Below are positions 39,923 through 48,418 of a DNA stretch of 64,000 nucleotides, one piece after another. How positions within the stretch are numbered: the first letter of the stretch is position 1; every line of letters begins with the position of its first letter. The stretch is from Sulfitobacter mediterraneus (GTDB lineage: Bacteria; Pseudomonadota; Alphaproteobacteria; Rhodobacterales; Rhodobacteraceae), in assembly GCF_003054325.1 (NCBI RefSeq), contig NZ_QBKU01000002.1, positions 248,001 through 312,000 on the forward strand. The letters run 5' to 3'. The position numbers were made by a program, and so were the translations under genes. The notes under the pieces were generated by a model. It made no database searches. It was not told where the DNA came from and saw only the letters and a program-made list of their open reading frames with translations.

Positions 39923-40943
39923 GCTTTTTGTCACCAACTACAACCCGAATTTCACCGGCGTTTCGGCCACAGCGGCCAATGTGATCCGCCAACAGCGGCG
40001 GCGCTATGATCTGGCTTTTGTCGGCCAACCCCTGCCCGGCTGTCCTGACCCGATCACACCGGGCGTGGCCCATGGCATGTCTCGCACCGCACCCGATGGC
40101 CGGCCATTCGCGATCTGGCACGTGCGGCGCAATCCCGAAATGCGCAGCGCGATCTGGCTGCGCGACATCCGCCGCGCGCCGATCAAAATCGTCTTCACCT
40201 CTGCCGCGCAGCGTCTGCATTCGGCTTATCCCCGCTGGCTGATCAGCCGCATGGACGCGGTGATTGCCACCACTGACAAAGCCGCCGAATATGTCCCGCA
40301 TGTGCGCGCCGTGGTGCCGCATGGGGTCGATACCGAGGCATTCTATCCCGCCAAGGATCGCGCCGCCGCATGGGCCAATCTGGGCTATGGCGGCACGTCA
40401 GGGGTCGCAACCATCGGGCGTATCCGCCCCGAAAAAGGCACAGATATTTTTGTCGATGCCATGCTGCGCCTGCTGCCTGAACGGCCCGGAACGGTGGCAT
40501 TGGTCATTGGCCGTGCAGGCGGTAAATACGAAAGCTTTCTCAAAGGCTTGAAGGGCAAAGTTGCAGCGGCAGGATTGGCAGATCGTTTGCTATTTCCCGG
40601 AGAGACCCCAGCGGACAAATTGCCCATGGTGATGCGGTCCCTGTCACTGGTGATGCAACTGCCGCGCTATGAGGGCTATGGCATGGTGCCGCTTGAGGGC
40701 CTCGCCTCTGGCGTACCATTCGTGGGCAGCGATACAGGCTATTACCGCAATTTTTCCGCGCAGGGCCGCGTCGGGGCCATTGTGCCGCTGGAAGATGCCG
40801 AAGCGGCCGCATTTGCCGCGCAAGAGATTCTGGACCGTAAAAATGCCGCGGCTGCGGCCCGCGATGTGGCGCTAAACAGTTTCAGCGCCACGAGAGAAGC
40901 AGACGGCATTGATGCCGTCTACCAATCGCTTTGGCAGGGCTAG
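39915..40943 (+). CDS. Glycosyltransferase family 4, probably LPS core
   Basis: A 342-residue GT-B glycosyltransferase. Seen: TGVSATAANVIRQQ at the N-terminus, VPHGVDTEAFYPAKD, TIGRIRPEKGTDIFVDAM, LLFPGETPADKLPM and the nucleotide-sugar site LPRYEGYGMVPLEGLASGVP with the EX7E-type glutamates. It overlaps waaA by 8 nt, which suggests an inner-core transferase (LpcC-like mannosyl transfer is one possibility). Sugar specificity is not decided by sequence. Confidence 0.88.
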   Translation: MAELFVTNYNPNFTGVSATAANVIRQQRRRYDLAFVGQPLPGCPDPITPGVAHGMSRTAPDGRPFAIWHVRRNPEMRSAIWLRDIRRAPIKIVFTSAAQRLHSAYPRWLISRMDAVIATTDKAAEYVPHVRAVVPHGVDTEAFYPAKDRAAAWANLGYGGTSGVATIGRIRPEKGTDIFVDAMLRLLPERPGTVALVIGRAGGKYESFLKGLKGKVAAAGLADRLLFPGETPADKLPMVMRSLSLVMQLPRYEGYGMVPLEGLASGVPFVGSDTGYYRNFSAQGRVGAIVPLEDAEAAAFAAQEILDRKNAAAAARDVALNSFSATREADGIDAVYQSLWQG

Positions 40944-40953
40944 CGCCCGCCGC

Positions 40954-42120
40954 TTAGTTCATCACCGGCATGCGCTGTTCAACAATGCCCGCCCACCAGC
41001 TGCATCCTGCTGGGATTGCCTCATCGTTGAAATTGTACATCGGGTGATGCACGGCAGCGGTATCACCATTGCCCACAAGGATGTAGGCGCCGGGCCGCTC
41101 TTCAAGCATGAAGGCAAAGTCTTCGCCGCCCATGACCAGCGGTGCCTCGTCACAATCTCCAGAGACCGATCGCGCCACTTCGGCGGCAAATTCCGTTTGT
41201 TCGTCGTGGTTTACCATGACCGGATAGTTGCGCTTGTAGTTTACCCGCGCCGTTGCGCCAAATGTGTTGGCGATGCCTTCACAAATTTCCACAACCCGCT
41301 TTTCCGCCAGATCGCGCAGCTCATTGGACAGGGTCCGGACCGTGCCCAGCATATTGACCCGCTGCGGGATCACGTTGAACGCCTTGGATGAAGTTTCAAA
41401 TGAGGTGATCGAAACGACGATGCTGCCCACCGGATCGGCATTGCGCGAAGCAATGGTTTGCAACGCGGTCACAATATGCGCGGCAACAACGGTTGTATCA
41501 ATGGTCTCATTGGGTTTCGCCGCATGGCCGCCCAGACCCTCAATCTCAATATCCAGCAGATCGGTTGCCGCAAAGAACGGGCCCGAGCGGATACCAAACT
41601 TGCCTGTCGGCACACCCGGCCAGTTGTGCATGCCGTAGACCTCTTGAATGTTCCAACGGTCCATCATCCCGTCTTCGCACATCTCGCGGCCACCGCCGCC
41701 GCCCTCTTCGGCAGGCTGAAAGATCACAACCGCCGTGCCATCGAAATTGCGGGTCTCCGCCAGATATTGCGCCGCCCCCAGCAGCATTGCGGTATGGCCA
41801 TCATGGCCACAGGCATGCATCGCATTGGGGGTTTTGGAAGCATATTCAACGCCGGTCTGTTCATGGATCGGCAGCGCGTCCATATCGGCCCGCAGGCCAA
41901 TCACCTTGCCCGAGGCGGTGGATTTGCCCTTGATCACGCCCACAACGCCGGTGCGCCCGATGCCTTCGACCACTTCGTCGCAACCAAACGCCCGCAGTTT
42001 TTCGGCCACGGTGGCAGAGGTCCGGTGAGTTTCAAACAGGATTTCGGGATGTTCATGCAAATCACGTCGCCATGCGGTGATGTCATCATGCAATTCGGCA
42101 AATCGGTTCTTAACGGGCAT
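40954..42120 (-). CDS. M20 family amidohydrolase, copy 1
   Basis: A 388-residue di-metal amidohydrolase of the hippuricase/IAA-amino-acid hydrolase type (M20D). Metal and active-site motifs: MHACGHDGHTAMLLGAAQ, FQPAEEGGGGGREM, YGMHNWPG and MGGEDFAFML. These enzymes remove acyl groups from N-acyl amino acids. It is the downstream member of a tandem pair with near-identical length and clear similarity to copy 2. GGAAG precedes the ATG. Confidence 0.93.
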   Translation of the reverse strand: MPVKNRFAELHDDITAWRRDLHEHPEILFETHRTSATVAEKLRAFGCDEVVEGIGRTGVVGVIKGKSTASGKVIGLRADMDALPIHEQTGVEYASKTPNAMHACGHDGHTAMLLGAAQYLAETRNFDGTAVVIFQPAEEGGGGGREMCEDGMMDRWNIQEVYGMHNWPGVPTGKFGIRSGPFFAATDLLDIEIEGLGGHAAKPNETIDTTVVAAHIVTALQTIASRNADPVGSIVVSITSFETSSKAFNVIPQRVNMLGTVRTLSNELRDLAEKRVVEICEGIANTFGATARVNYKRNYPVMVNHDEQTEFAAEVARSVSGDCDEAPLVMGGEDFAFMLEERPGAYILVGNGDTAAVHHPMYNFNDEAIPAGCSWWAGIVEQRMPVMN

Positions 42121-42181
42121 TGGGTGTCTTCCTTTTATTCTTGTTTAGGCGGTTTCATCCGCCTCTGTTTGGTATGTAGGG

Positions 42182-43348
42182 TCAGTTTGACGGCAAACGA
42201 GTCTCAACCATTTCGGCAAACCAAGAACAGCCTGCCGGGATCGCGTCATCGTTGAAATCATACATCGGGTGATGCACCGTCGCGCCATCGCCGTTGCCGA
42301 TCATGATATAGGCACCCGGACGCGCGTTCAGCATATAGGAAAAATCCTCGCCCGCCATGATCGGCGGCGTGTCGCGCCAGACATCCGGCACAACTTTTTC
42401 AGCAACATCAGCGGCATAGACGGTTTCCTGATCGTGGTTGACGGTCACAGGGTAGCCACGCTCATAGTCGATATTGGCGCGGCATTGATAGGCCGCCGCC
42501 GTATGTGTCACCAGATCGCGCAGGCGCTGTTCGGCCAGATCACGCACGTCTTCGTCCAAGGTGCGCACGGTGCCGCGCAGGCGCACGGTTTGCGGCAAGA
42601 CATTGTGGCTGTCGGTGTCGCTGCGCAGGGTGCAGACCGACACAACGACCTGTTTGATCGGATCAACATTGCGACTGGCGATGGATTGCAGTGCAACCAC
42701 CACATGCGCCGCCGCCAGATTGGTATCCACCGCCTCATGCGGCGCGGCGGCATGACCGCCCTGCCCGTCGATCACGATGTCAAATTGATCCGCCGCAGCC
42801 AGCAAGGCACCGGGGCGGATTGCAAATTTGCCCACGGGATAGTCTGGCATGTTGTGCATGCCGTAGACTTCATCAATGGACCAACGATCCATCAACCCGT
42901 CTTTGACCATCTCATTGCCGCCGCCGCCGCCTTCTTCGGCGGGCTGAAAGATCAAGACACAGCGGCCATCAAAATTGCGGGTCTCCGCCAGATATTGCGC
43001 CGCGCCAAGCAACATCGCGGTATGGCCATCATGGCCGCAAGCATGCATTTTTCCGGGAACTTTGGAGGCGTATTCAAGCCCCGTCGCCTCTTCGATCGGC
43101 AGCGCATCCATATCGGCCCGCAAACCAACCGCACGTCCCGATGTGTTGGTCCTGCCCTCAATCACCGCCACAACACCGGTTTGGCCAATGCCTGTGGTGA
43201 TATCCGTGATGCCAAACTCCCGCAGCTTGCCCTCAACAAATTTCGCGGTTTCATGCACGTCAAATTGCAGCTCAGGATATTGGTGCAAGTGGCGGCGCCA
43301 TGCGGTGATCTCGGCATGGGTTTCGGCAAAACGGTTCTTAATTGGCAT
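42182..43348 (-). CDS. M20 family amidohydrolase, copy 2
   Basis: 388 residues from the chosen ATG (MPIKNRFAETHAEITAWRRH), with GGGGG before it; an open frame upstream runs through the previous gene. Same motifs as copy 1 (MHACGHDGHTAMLLGAAQ, FQPAEEGGGGGNEM, YGMHNMPD, MAGEDFSYML), but the regions around the substrate site differ, suggesting distinct acyl or amino acid preferences. It lies 61 nt before copy 1 and 22 nt behind the FAD oxidoreductase. Confidence 0.93.
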   Translation of the reverse strand: MPIKNRFAETHAEITAWRRHLHQYPELQFDVHETAKFVEGKLREFGITDITTGIGQTGVVAVIEGRTNTSGRAVGLRADMDALPIEEATGLEYASKVPGKMHACGHDGHTAMLLGAAQYLAETRNFDGRCVLIFQPAEEGGGGGNEMVKDGLMDRWSIDEVYGMHNMPDYPVGKFAIRPGALLAAADQFDIVIDGQGGHAAAPHEAVDTNLAAAHVVVALQSIASRNVDPIKQVVVSVCTLRSDTDSHNVLPQTVRLRGTVRTLDEDVRDLAEQRLRDLVTHTAAAYQCRANIDYERGYPVTVNHDQETVYAADVAEKVVPDVWRDTPPIMAGEDFSYMLNARPGAYIMIGNGDGATVHHPMYDFNDDAIPAGCSWFAEMVETRLPSN

Positions 43349-43370
43349 ATGTCCCCCTAAATTGGCGGGC

Positions 43371-44717
43371 TCAGACAGATGGGCCCAGCCGGATCGCGCT
43401 GCCATCGGTGAATCGGGCTGCGCGAAACCTATCCAGATCATGCCCCAGCGGGTCGCCAGTGACCAGAGCTGCCAACACGCGGCCCATGGCAGGGCCAATG
43501 CCAAAGCCGTGACCGGACATGCCCGTGCCAATCACCAGCCCCGGCAGCGCATCACAATGATCCACCACGGGCACCACATCGGGCATTGTATCGATCATCC
43601 CTGCCCAGCGTGCGCTGACCTTGACCTCGGGCAAGGCCGGGAATAGCGCAGCAAAATCTTCCACCAAACGGTCCAGTTTTTTGATGTTGGGGGCAGGATC
43701 TAGTATGCGCATCCGCTCAAACGGGGATTGCTCATCAGCGGTCCAGCGGCGCTTGGTCCCCCAGCCATCGGGAAAGCCGTTTGGCGCTGCCAGATGATAG
43801 GATTGTCCAAGTGGATTGGCCCTGAGCTGGGTCAGATATTTGCCAAAATGGCGCAGGGCATCCGGGCCAATAAACAGTTCGGTGACGCCCGTGGGCGCCA
43901 AGGTGTAACCGCCATCGGCCCGGCGGCGAAACGCCACTTTGCTATCAGCGGCGGCACCTTCGCACAGATGCGGCAAAGGTGCGGTCGACAAAACGCTTTC
44001 GCGCACCGAAAGCTGCGGCAGGGATACGCCATGATTGCGCAAAAACAGCGATGACCACGCGCCAGCGGCCAAAACCACACGCGGCGCAGCGATACGGCCG
44101 CTTTCTGTGACCACGCCTGCCACTTTGCCCCCCGCCAGATCAAGGCAACGCACCGCGCAGTTTTCGACAATATCTACACCTTCCGCCGCCGCAAGATCCG
44201 CCAAGGCCGGCACCGCCAGCCACGGCTCTGCCCGCATGTCTGAGGGCGTCACCATCGCACCCTTGTAGCGCTGGCCCATGTCAGGAAACAGCGCCGCCGC
44301 CTCGCGCGAGGACAACATGCGGGTGTCCAGATCGTGATCCGCCGCCATCGAGTGCCAGTTGGCAAACCCCGACAAATCTTTCTCGGTTTCCGCAAAATAG
44401 GTCACGCCGCCCTGATGCAGCCCGATATCAACCGCGCAGTCGGCGGCCAGATCCTGCCAAAGACCTATCGCCTCCATCATGATCGGCAATTCATCCGGGT
44501 CACGGCCCTGTTGGCGAATCCAGCCCCAGTTGCGCGAGGATTGCTCGGCGGCGATGCGCCCTTTTTCAAGCAAGGCCACCCGATGCCCGTCCCGCGCCAG
44601 ATAAAGCGCGGTGGTCACCCCGATCACCCCGCCGCCGATGACAACCACATCCGCCGCCTCCGGCATAGGTCCGGCAAAGCGTTGCGGCATCGGGGCGCGG
44701 AATGGGAACGCGGGCAT
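43371..44717 (-). CDS. FAD-dependent amino acid oxidoreductase (DAO family)
   Basis: A 448-residue flavoprotein with the dinucleotide fold VVVIGGGVIGVTTALYLARDG (residues about 24-44) and the FAD contact LLEKGRIAAEQSSRNWGW, then a C-terminal GTGMSGHGFGIGPAMGRVLA. The Ser-Ser-Arg-Asn-Trp-Gly motif recalls D-amino acid or glycine/sarcosine oxidase relatives (DadA/SoxB-like). It lies between an ArgE-like deacylase and amidohydrolases, so it may oxidise the amino acid they release; substrate unknown. Confidence 0.88.
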   Translation of the reverse strand: MPAFPFRAPMPQRFAGPMPEAADVVVIGGGVIGVTTALYLARDGHRVALLEKGRIAAEQSSRNWGWIRQQGRDPDELPIMMEAIGLWQDLAADCAVDIGLHQGGVTYFAETEKDLSGFANWHSMAADHDLDTRMLSSREAAALFPDMGQRYKGAMVTPSDMRAEPWLAVPALADLAAAEGVDIVENCAVRCLDLAGGKVAGVVTESGRIAAPRVVLAAGAWSSLFLRNHGVSLPQLSVRESVLSTAPLPHLCEGAAADSKVAFRRRADGGYTLAPTGVTELFIGPDALRHFGKYLTQLRANPLGQSYHLAAPNGFPDGWGTKRRWTADEQSPFERMRILDPAPNIKKLDRLVEDFAALFPALPEVKVSARWAGMIDTMPDVVPVVDHCDALPGLVIGTGMSGHGFGIGPAMGRVLAALVTGDPLGHDLDRFRAARFTDGSAIRLGPSV

Positions 44718-44735
44718 TCGCAGATGTCCGGCGGC

Positions 44736-45899
44736 TTAAGAGGCCAACCGCGACAGCAGGCTTTTCATAAAATCATGCCCGGCGTTGAATTGAGATATCT
44801 CAATGAACTCATTGGGTTGATGCGCCTGCGCAATGTCGCCCGGCCCGCAGATCACCGCCGAATATCCGGCGTCCTGAAACTGCCCGGCCTCGGTACCATA
44901 ACTGACCTTGTGACTGGCATTGTCACCGGTGATCTGGCGCACCAGTGTTTCGGCCTCGCCATTGTCTTCGGGCTTGAGCCCCGGCACATCAAAGCGCGGC
45001 GTGACCTCGATGTAGGTCTCCGGCACGACGGCCTGCATCTGCGCCTCAACCTCGCGCACTTTCTTGAGATAGGCGGTGCCCCAGGCATCTTTGTCCTCGC
45101 CCGGCACCACACGGAAATCCATCGCGAATTTGCAGTCTTTGGCGGTGATGTTATGGGCTGTACCGCCTTCAATCATACCAACGTGGGTGGTGGTAAAGGG
45201 GGGATCAAACATCGCGGCAATCGCACTTGGCTTTTGTGCCATGCTTTGGGTGTTCATCTCATTGGCCCATTCGATCAATTTGGCCCCTGCCATGATCGCG
45301 TTGACGCCGGTGTGCATCAATGAGGAATGCACCTCAAAGCCCACCACATGGGTGTCAAACCCCGTTCCGCCCTTGTGGCCGGTCACCGCTTGCATGGTAG
45401 ACGGCTCACCCACAATCACAGCAGATCCCTTGGGCAACACGGGCTGCATCGCCTCAATCATCGGCGGCGCGCCCGTACATCCAATCTCCTCGTCAAAGCT
45501 GAGCGCGATCTGTAACGGGCGTTTGAGCCCCATATATTTGCCTTCAACCAAGGCCCAAAGCGCCAGCGCATCAAACCCCTTCATGTCGCAGGTGCCGCGC
45601 CCGTAGTATTTGCCGTCTTTTTCCACAACACTGAACGGATCGGTGTCCCAAGGTTGGCCATCGACCGGCACAACGTCGGTATGTCCCGACAACACAATTG
45701 CGCCTTCCTCCCAAGGGCCGACATGGGCAAAAAGCGCATGCTTGGGCTCTTCTGGGTCCACATAGCGATGGCTTTCGATGCCGTGGCTGTCCAGATAATC
45801 GGCCACCCAATCAATCAGCGGGATGTTGGTGTCGCGTGAAACGGTGGGAAAACTGATGAGTTTTTCCATCAAGGCAAATGGGGAAAGCCGTTCAGCCAT
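44736..45899 (-). CDS. argE: Acetylornithine deacetylase-like M20 peptidase
   Basis: A 387-residue M20A-type deacylase: VLSGHTDVVPVDGQPW (metal His/Asp), YGRGTCDMKGFDALAL, FDEEIGCTGAPPMIEA with catalytic Glu pair, and QFNAGHDFMKSLL at the end. It is closest to ArgE, but in a cluster with two other M20 enzymes and a peptide transporter its real substrate may be another N-acyl amino acid. It overlaps the VOC gene by 8 nt. AAGGA lies about 12 nt before ATG. Confidence 0.87.
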   Translation of the reverse strand: MAERLSPFALMEKLISFPTVSRDTNIPLIDWVADYLDSHGIESHRYVDPEEPKHALFAHVGPWEEGAIVLSGHTDVVPVDGQPWDTDPFSVVEKDGKYYGRGTCDMKGFDALALWALVEGKYMGLKRPLQIALSFDEEIGCTGAPPMIEAMQPVLPKGSAVIVGEPSTMQAVTGHKGGTGFDTHVVGFEVHSSLMHTGVNAIMAGAKLIEWANEMNTQSMAQKPSAIAAMFDPPFTTTHVGMIEGGTAHNITAKDCKFAMDFRVVPGEDKDAWGTAYLKKVREVEAQMQAVVPETYIEVTPRFDVPGLKPEDNGEAETLVRQITGDNASHKVSYGTEAGQFQDAGYSAVICGPGDIAQAHQPNEFIEISQFNAGHDFMKSLLSRLAS

Positions 45900-46272
45900 C
45901 TGAGTTTATTCCTTCTCCGAAAAAGACCAAGGTGCAGTCTTCGTCCGCCACGTGAAATTCACGTTGGCCATAGTCTTGGTTAAAGGGCGCGCGGACCCGG
46001 CCTGCGGGCAGCCTGTCCAGCATCGGTTTGAGATCGGCATAAAGCGCATCAATCCCTTGCACATCAATGTAAAACGATCCCTCGCGGGCGGGGTCTTTGA
46101 GATCAATATCCGCGCAGACCTCAACCAGCCGGACCGCGACGCTGTCACGGCGAAGGAAGGCATAGTTGTCTGCTTCAAACCCGAGTGTAAAACCCAGCGT
46201 ATCGCGATAGAACCCGATTTGCGTTGCCAGTGCGGTGCAGGGCACAAACGGTGTGATCTGCGTCAGGCGCAT
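45892..46272 (-). CDS. VOC-family (glyoxalase/bleomycin-resistance fold) protein
   Basis: A 126-residue single-domain VOC protein: ITPFVPCTALATQIGFYRDT LGF start, VRLVEVCADID strand, GSFYIDVQGIDALYADL, and GQREFHVADEDCTLVFFGE, with the Glu/His positions that often bind metal. Such proteins act as glyoxalases, dioxygenases or antibiotic-binding proteins; function here is unknown. It lies between the ABC ATPase and argE genes and is translated with them. Confidence 0.85.
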   Translation of the reverse strand: MRLTQITPFVPCTALATQIGFYRDTLGFTLGFEADNYAFLRRDSVAVRLVEVCADIDLKDPAREGSFYIDVQGIDALYADLKPMLDRLPAGRVRAPFNQDYGQREFHVADEDCTLVFFGEGINSDG

Positions 46273-46276
46273 AGGA

Positions 46277-48109
46277 TCAATAACCGCTGTCAGTCAGCAA
46301 CACCTCGTGGCCCGGCTCGATCTGGCGGTAAATGGATTTCTGCGGCTTGTAACTGGTTGGGTGGATCGGGGACGGGATCGGTTTGAAGTTCAGGTCTTTT
46401 TCGTCCTTGCGCTGGCGTGGGTCGGCAATCGGCACCGCTTTCATCAGGGCCTGCGTATAGGGATGTTGCGGGTTTTCAAACACTTGAGACCGGTTTCCAA
46501 TCTCGACGATCCGGCCCAGATACATCACGCCCACACGGTGACTGACCCGTTCAACCACCGCCATGTCGTGGCTGATGAACAAGAACGACAGATCAAGCTC
46601 TTGTTGCAACTCCATCATCAGGTTGAGCACCTGCGCCTGCACCGACACGTCCAGCGCCGACACGGCCTCATCTGCGATGATCAGTTTGGGATTGAGGGCA
46701 AGCGCACGGGCAATCGCAACCCGCTGGCGCTGACCACCGGACAGCTCATGCGGGAATCGGCGCATAAAGCTGCGCGGCAGCTCCACCCGGTCAAACAACA
46801 TCTCGACCCGTTTCGTCACATCAGCGCCCTTGAGCGTGGCAAAGTTGTGAATAGGTTCGGCCACCTGATCGGACAATTGCATCTGCGGGTTCAGCGAGGC
46901 AAAGGGATCTTGAAAGATCATCTGCATATCAAGCCGTGCATTGCGCAATTGCTGTTGGTTGAGCGCCATGATGTCTTTGCCGCCAAGGTCGATCTCGCCT
47001 TCCTGCGGCTCAACCAGTCGCAAAATGGAACGGCCTGCTGTGGATTTACCACAACCGGATTCACCCACAAGGCTGAGGGTCTCCCCCTTGTTGATCGAAA
47101 ACGAGACATCCTCGACCGCATGTACATTGGCCACCGTCCGCCGGAAGAAGCCACCCGTCACCGGAAACCGCGTGGTCAGGTTTTTGACCGTTAGCAAAAC
47201 CTCATCCGACCCCTTGATCGGCAGGATCTCTTTGTCCTCGCTGCCCATCAGCTTCATCGGTTCGGGATAGGCCTTGCCGGTCATCTCGCCCAGCTTGGGC
47301 ACCGCTGCAAGCAGCGCTTTGGTATAAGGATGCTGCGGGTTCTCGAAAATCTCTTCGACCGTGCCCTCTTCGACCTTGTTGCCCCGGAACATGACCACCA
47401 CGCGGTCGGCCATCTGGGCCACAACCGCCATGTCGTGGGTAATGAACATCACCGCTGTCCCGGTTTCCCGCTTGAGACGGTCCATCAGCGCAAGGATCTC
47501 GGCCTGAATGGTCACATCCAGCGCCGTTGTCGGTTCATCCGCGATCAACAAGCGCGGCTCGCAGGCCAATGCCATGGCGATGACCACACGCTGGCGCATG
47601 CCGCCGGACAATTCGTGCGGAAACTGCTGCAAACGCCGCTCAGGCTCAGGAATGCGCACCTGGCGCAGCAGATCCAGCGCCCGTTCTTCGGCCTGTGATT
47701 TGCTCATGCCTTTGTGCAAACGAAGGCCCTCGGTCAACTGCTTGCCCACGGTGAACACCGGGTTCAGCGCGGTCATCGGCTCTTGAAAGATCATCCCGAT
47801 CTCGTTGCCGCGAATATGGCGCATCGTGGGTTGATTGGTCTGAGCCAGATCAACCTCGCCGCCCTGAGCGCGGTCAAACAACAAACGCCCACCGGCAATT
47901 TCGCCGCCGCCGTATTCGACCAAACGCATCAAAGACAGCGACGAGACCGATTTACCGGACCCAGATTCGCCCACAACACAGACCGTTTCGCCCGGATTGA
48001 TGTCAAAACTGACGTCCTCAACACCGACCACGGGGCCATCTTTTGTCTGAAATTCTACGCGAAGCCCTTTAATTTGGGCAATCGGGCCGTTGGTCGTCTG
48101 ATCCAGCAT
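46277..48109 (-). CDS. Double ABC transporter ATPase (OppD-OppF fused), peptide type
   Basis: A 610-residue protein holding two complete ABC domains. First: GESGSGKS near residue 49, HELSGGMRQRV, ADEPTTALDVT. Second: GESGCGKSTAGRS, HELSGGQRQRV, ADEAVSALDVS. Each half carries the oligopeptide-type C-terminal extension (NPQHPYTKALLAAVPKLG, NPQHPYTQALMKAVPI). It should energise the permeases at 50250-52278. The ATG is 3 nt after a GTG, with AGGA before them. It heads a six-gene minus-strand operon. Confidence 0.95.
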   Translation of the reverse strand: MLDQTTNGPIAQIKGLRVEFQTKDGPVVGVEDVSFDINPGETVCVVGESGSGKSVSSLSLMRLVEYGGGEIAGGRLLFDRAQGGEVDLAQTNQPTMRHIRGNEIGMIFQEPMTALNPVFTVGKQLTEGLRLHKGMSKSQAEERALDLLRQVRIPEPERRLQQFPHELSGGMRQRVVIAMALACEPRLLIADEPTTALDVTIQAEILALMDRLKRETGTAVMFITHDMAVVAQMADRVVVMFRGNKVEEGTVEEIFENPQHPYTKALLAAVPKLGEMTGKAYPEPMKLMGSEDKEILPIKGSDEVLLTVKNLTTRFPVTGGFFRRTVANVHAVEDVSFSINKGETLSLVGESGCGKSTAGRSILRLVEPQEGEIDLGGKDIMALNQQQLRNARLDMQMIFQDPFASLNPQMQLSDQVAEPIHNFATLKGADVTKRVEMLFDRVELPRSFMRRFPHELSGGQRQRVAIARALALNPKLIIADEAVSALDVSVQAQVLNLMMELQQELDLSFLFISHDMAVVERVSHRVGVMYLGRIVEIGNRSQVFENPQHPYTQALMKAVPIADPRQRKDEKDLNFKPIPSPIHPTSYKPQKSIYRQIEPGHEVLLTDSGY

Positions 48110-48418
48110 CACGTTTCCTATTGTTATTTGTCGTCTGGGTTGATGGACGCTACGGCGATTGCACCAAGACTGTCAAACAACAGCCGTTGCCCATGCGTAA
48201 TTTGAACCTGTGATGATGTCTGGGGTTGCATTTCTGGCCAAACCTGTTTCGATACGCCTCATGCGCTTTGGGGGAGTGAACAAACAAATCGGTTTTTACA
48301 CGGGCTTTACGCCACGTTAGCCGTCGTTCTTAAACCAAACTCAATGCGACAAGAAAGGGTGCGGACCAACCCCACCCCAAAACGCGACACGCAACACGTG
48401 TCCAACAAGGAGTAAAAA
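48110..48418. other. Divergent intergenic region of the peptide transporter locus
   Basis: 309 nt between the ATPase gene and the solute-binding protein gene. It holds a good minus-strand promoter (annotated separately) and, near its right end, AAGGAG before the binding-protein start. I see no convincing plus-strand promoter hexamers, no further ORF and no long repeat. Confidence 0.6.
48147..48176 (-). promoter_or_regulatory. Sigma-70-type promoter for the ATPase-M20 operon
   Basis: TTGACA (48176-48171), 18-nt spacer, TAGCGT (48152-48147), or 17 nt to GTAGCG. Transcription would begin about 30 nt before the ATG of the double ABC ATPase gene. Confidence 0.5.
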
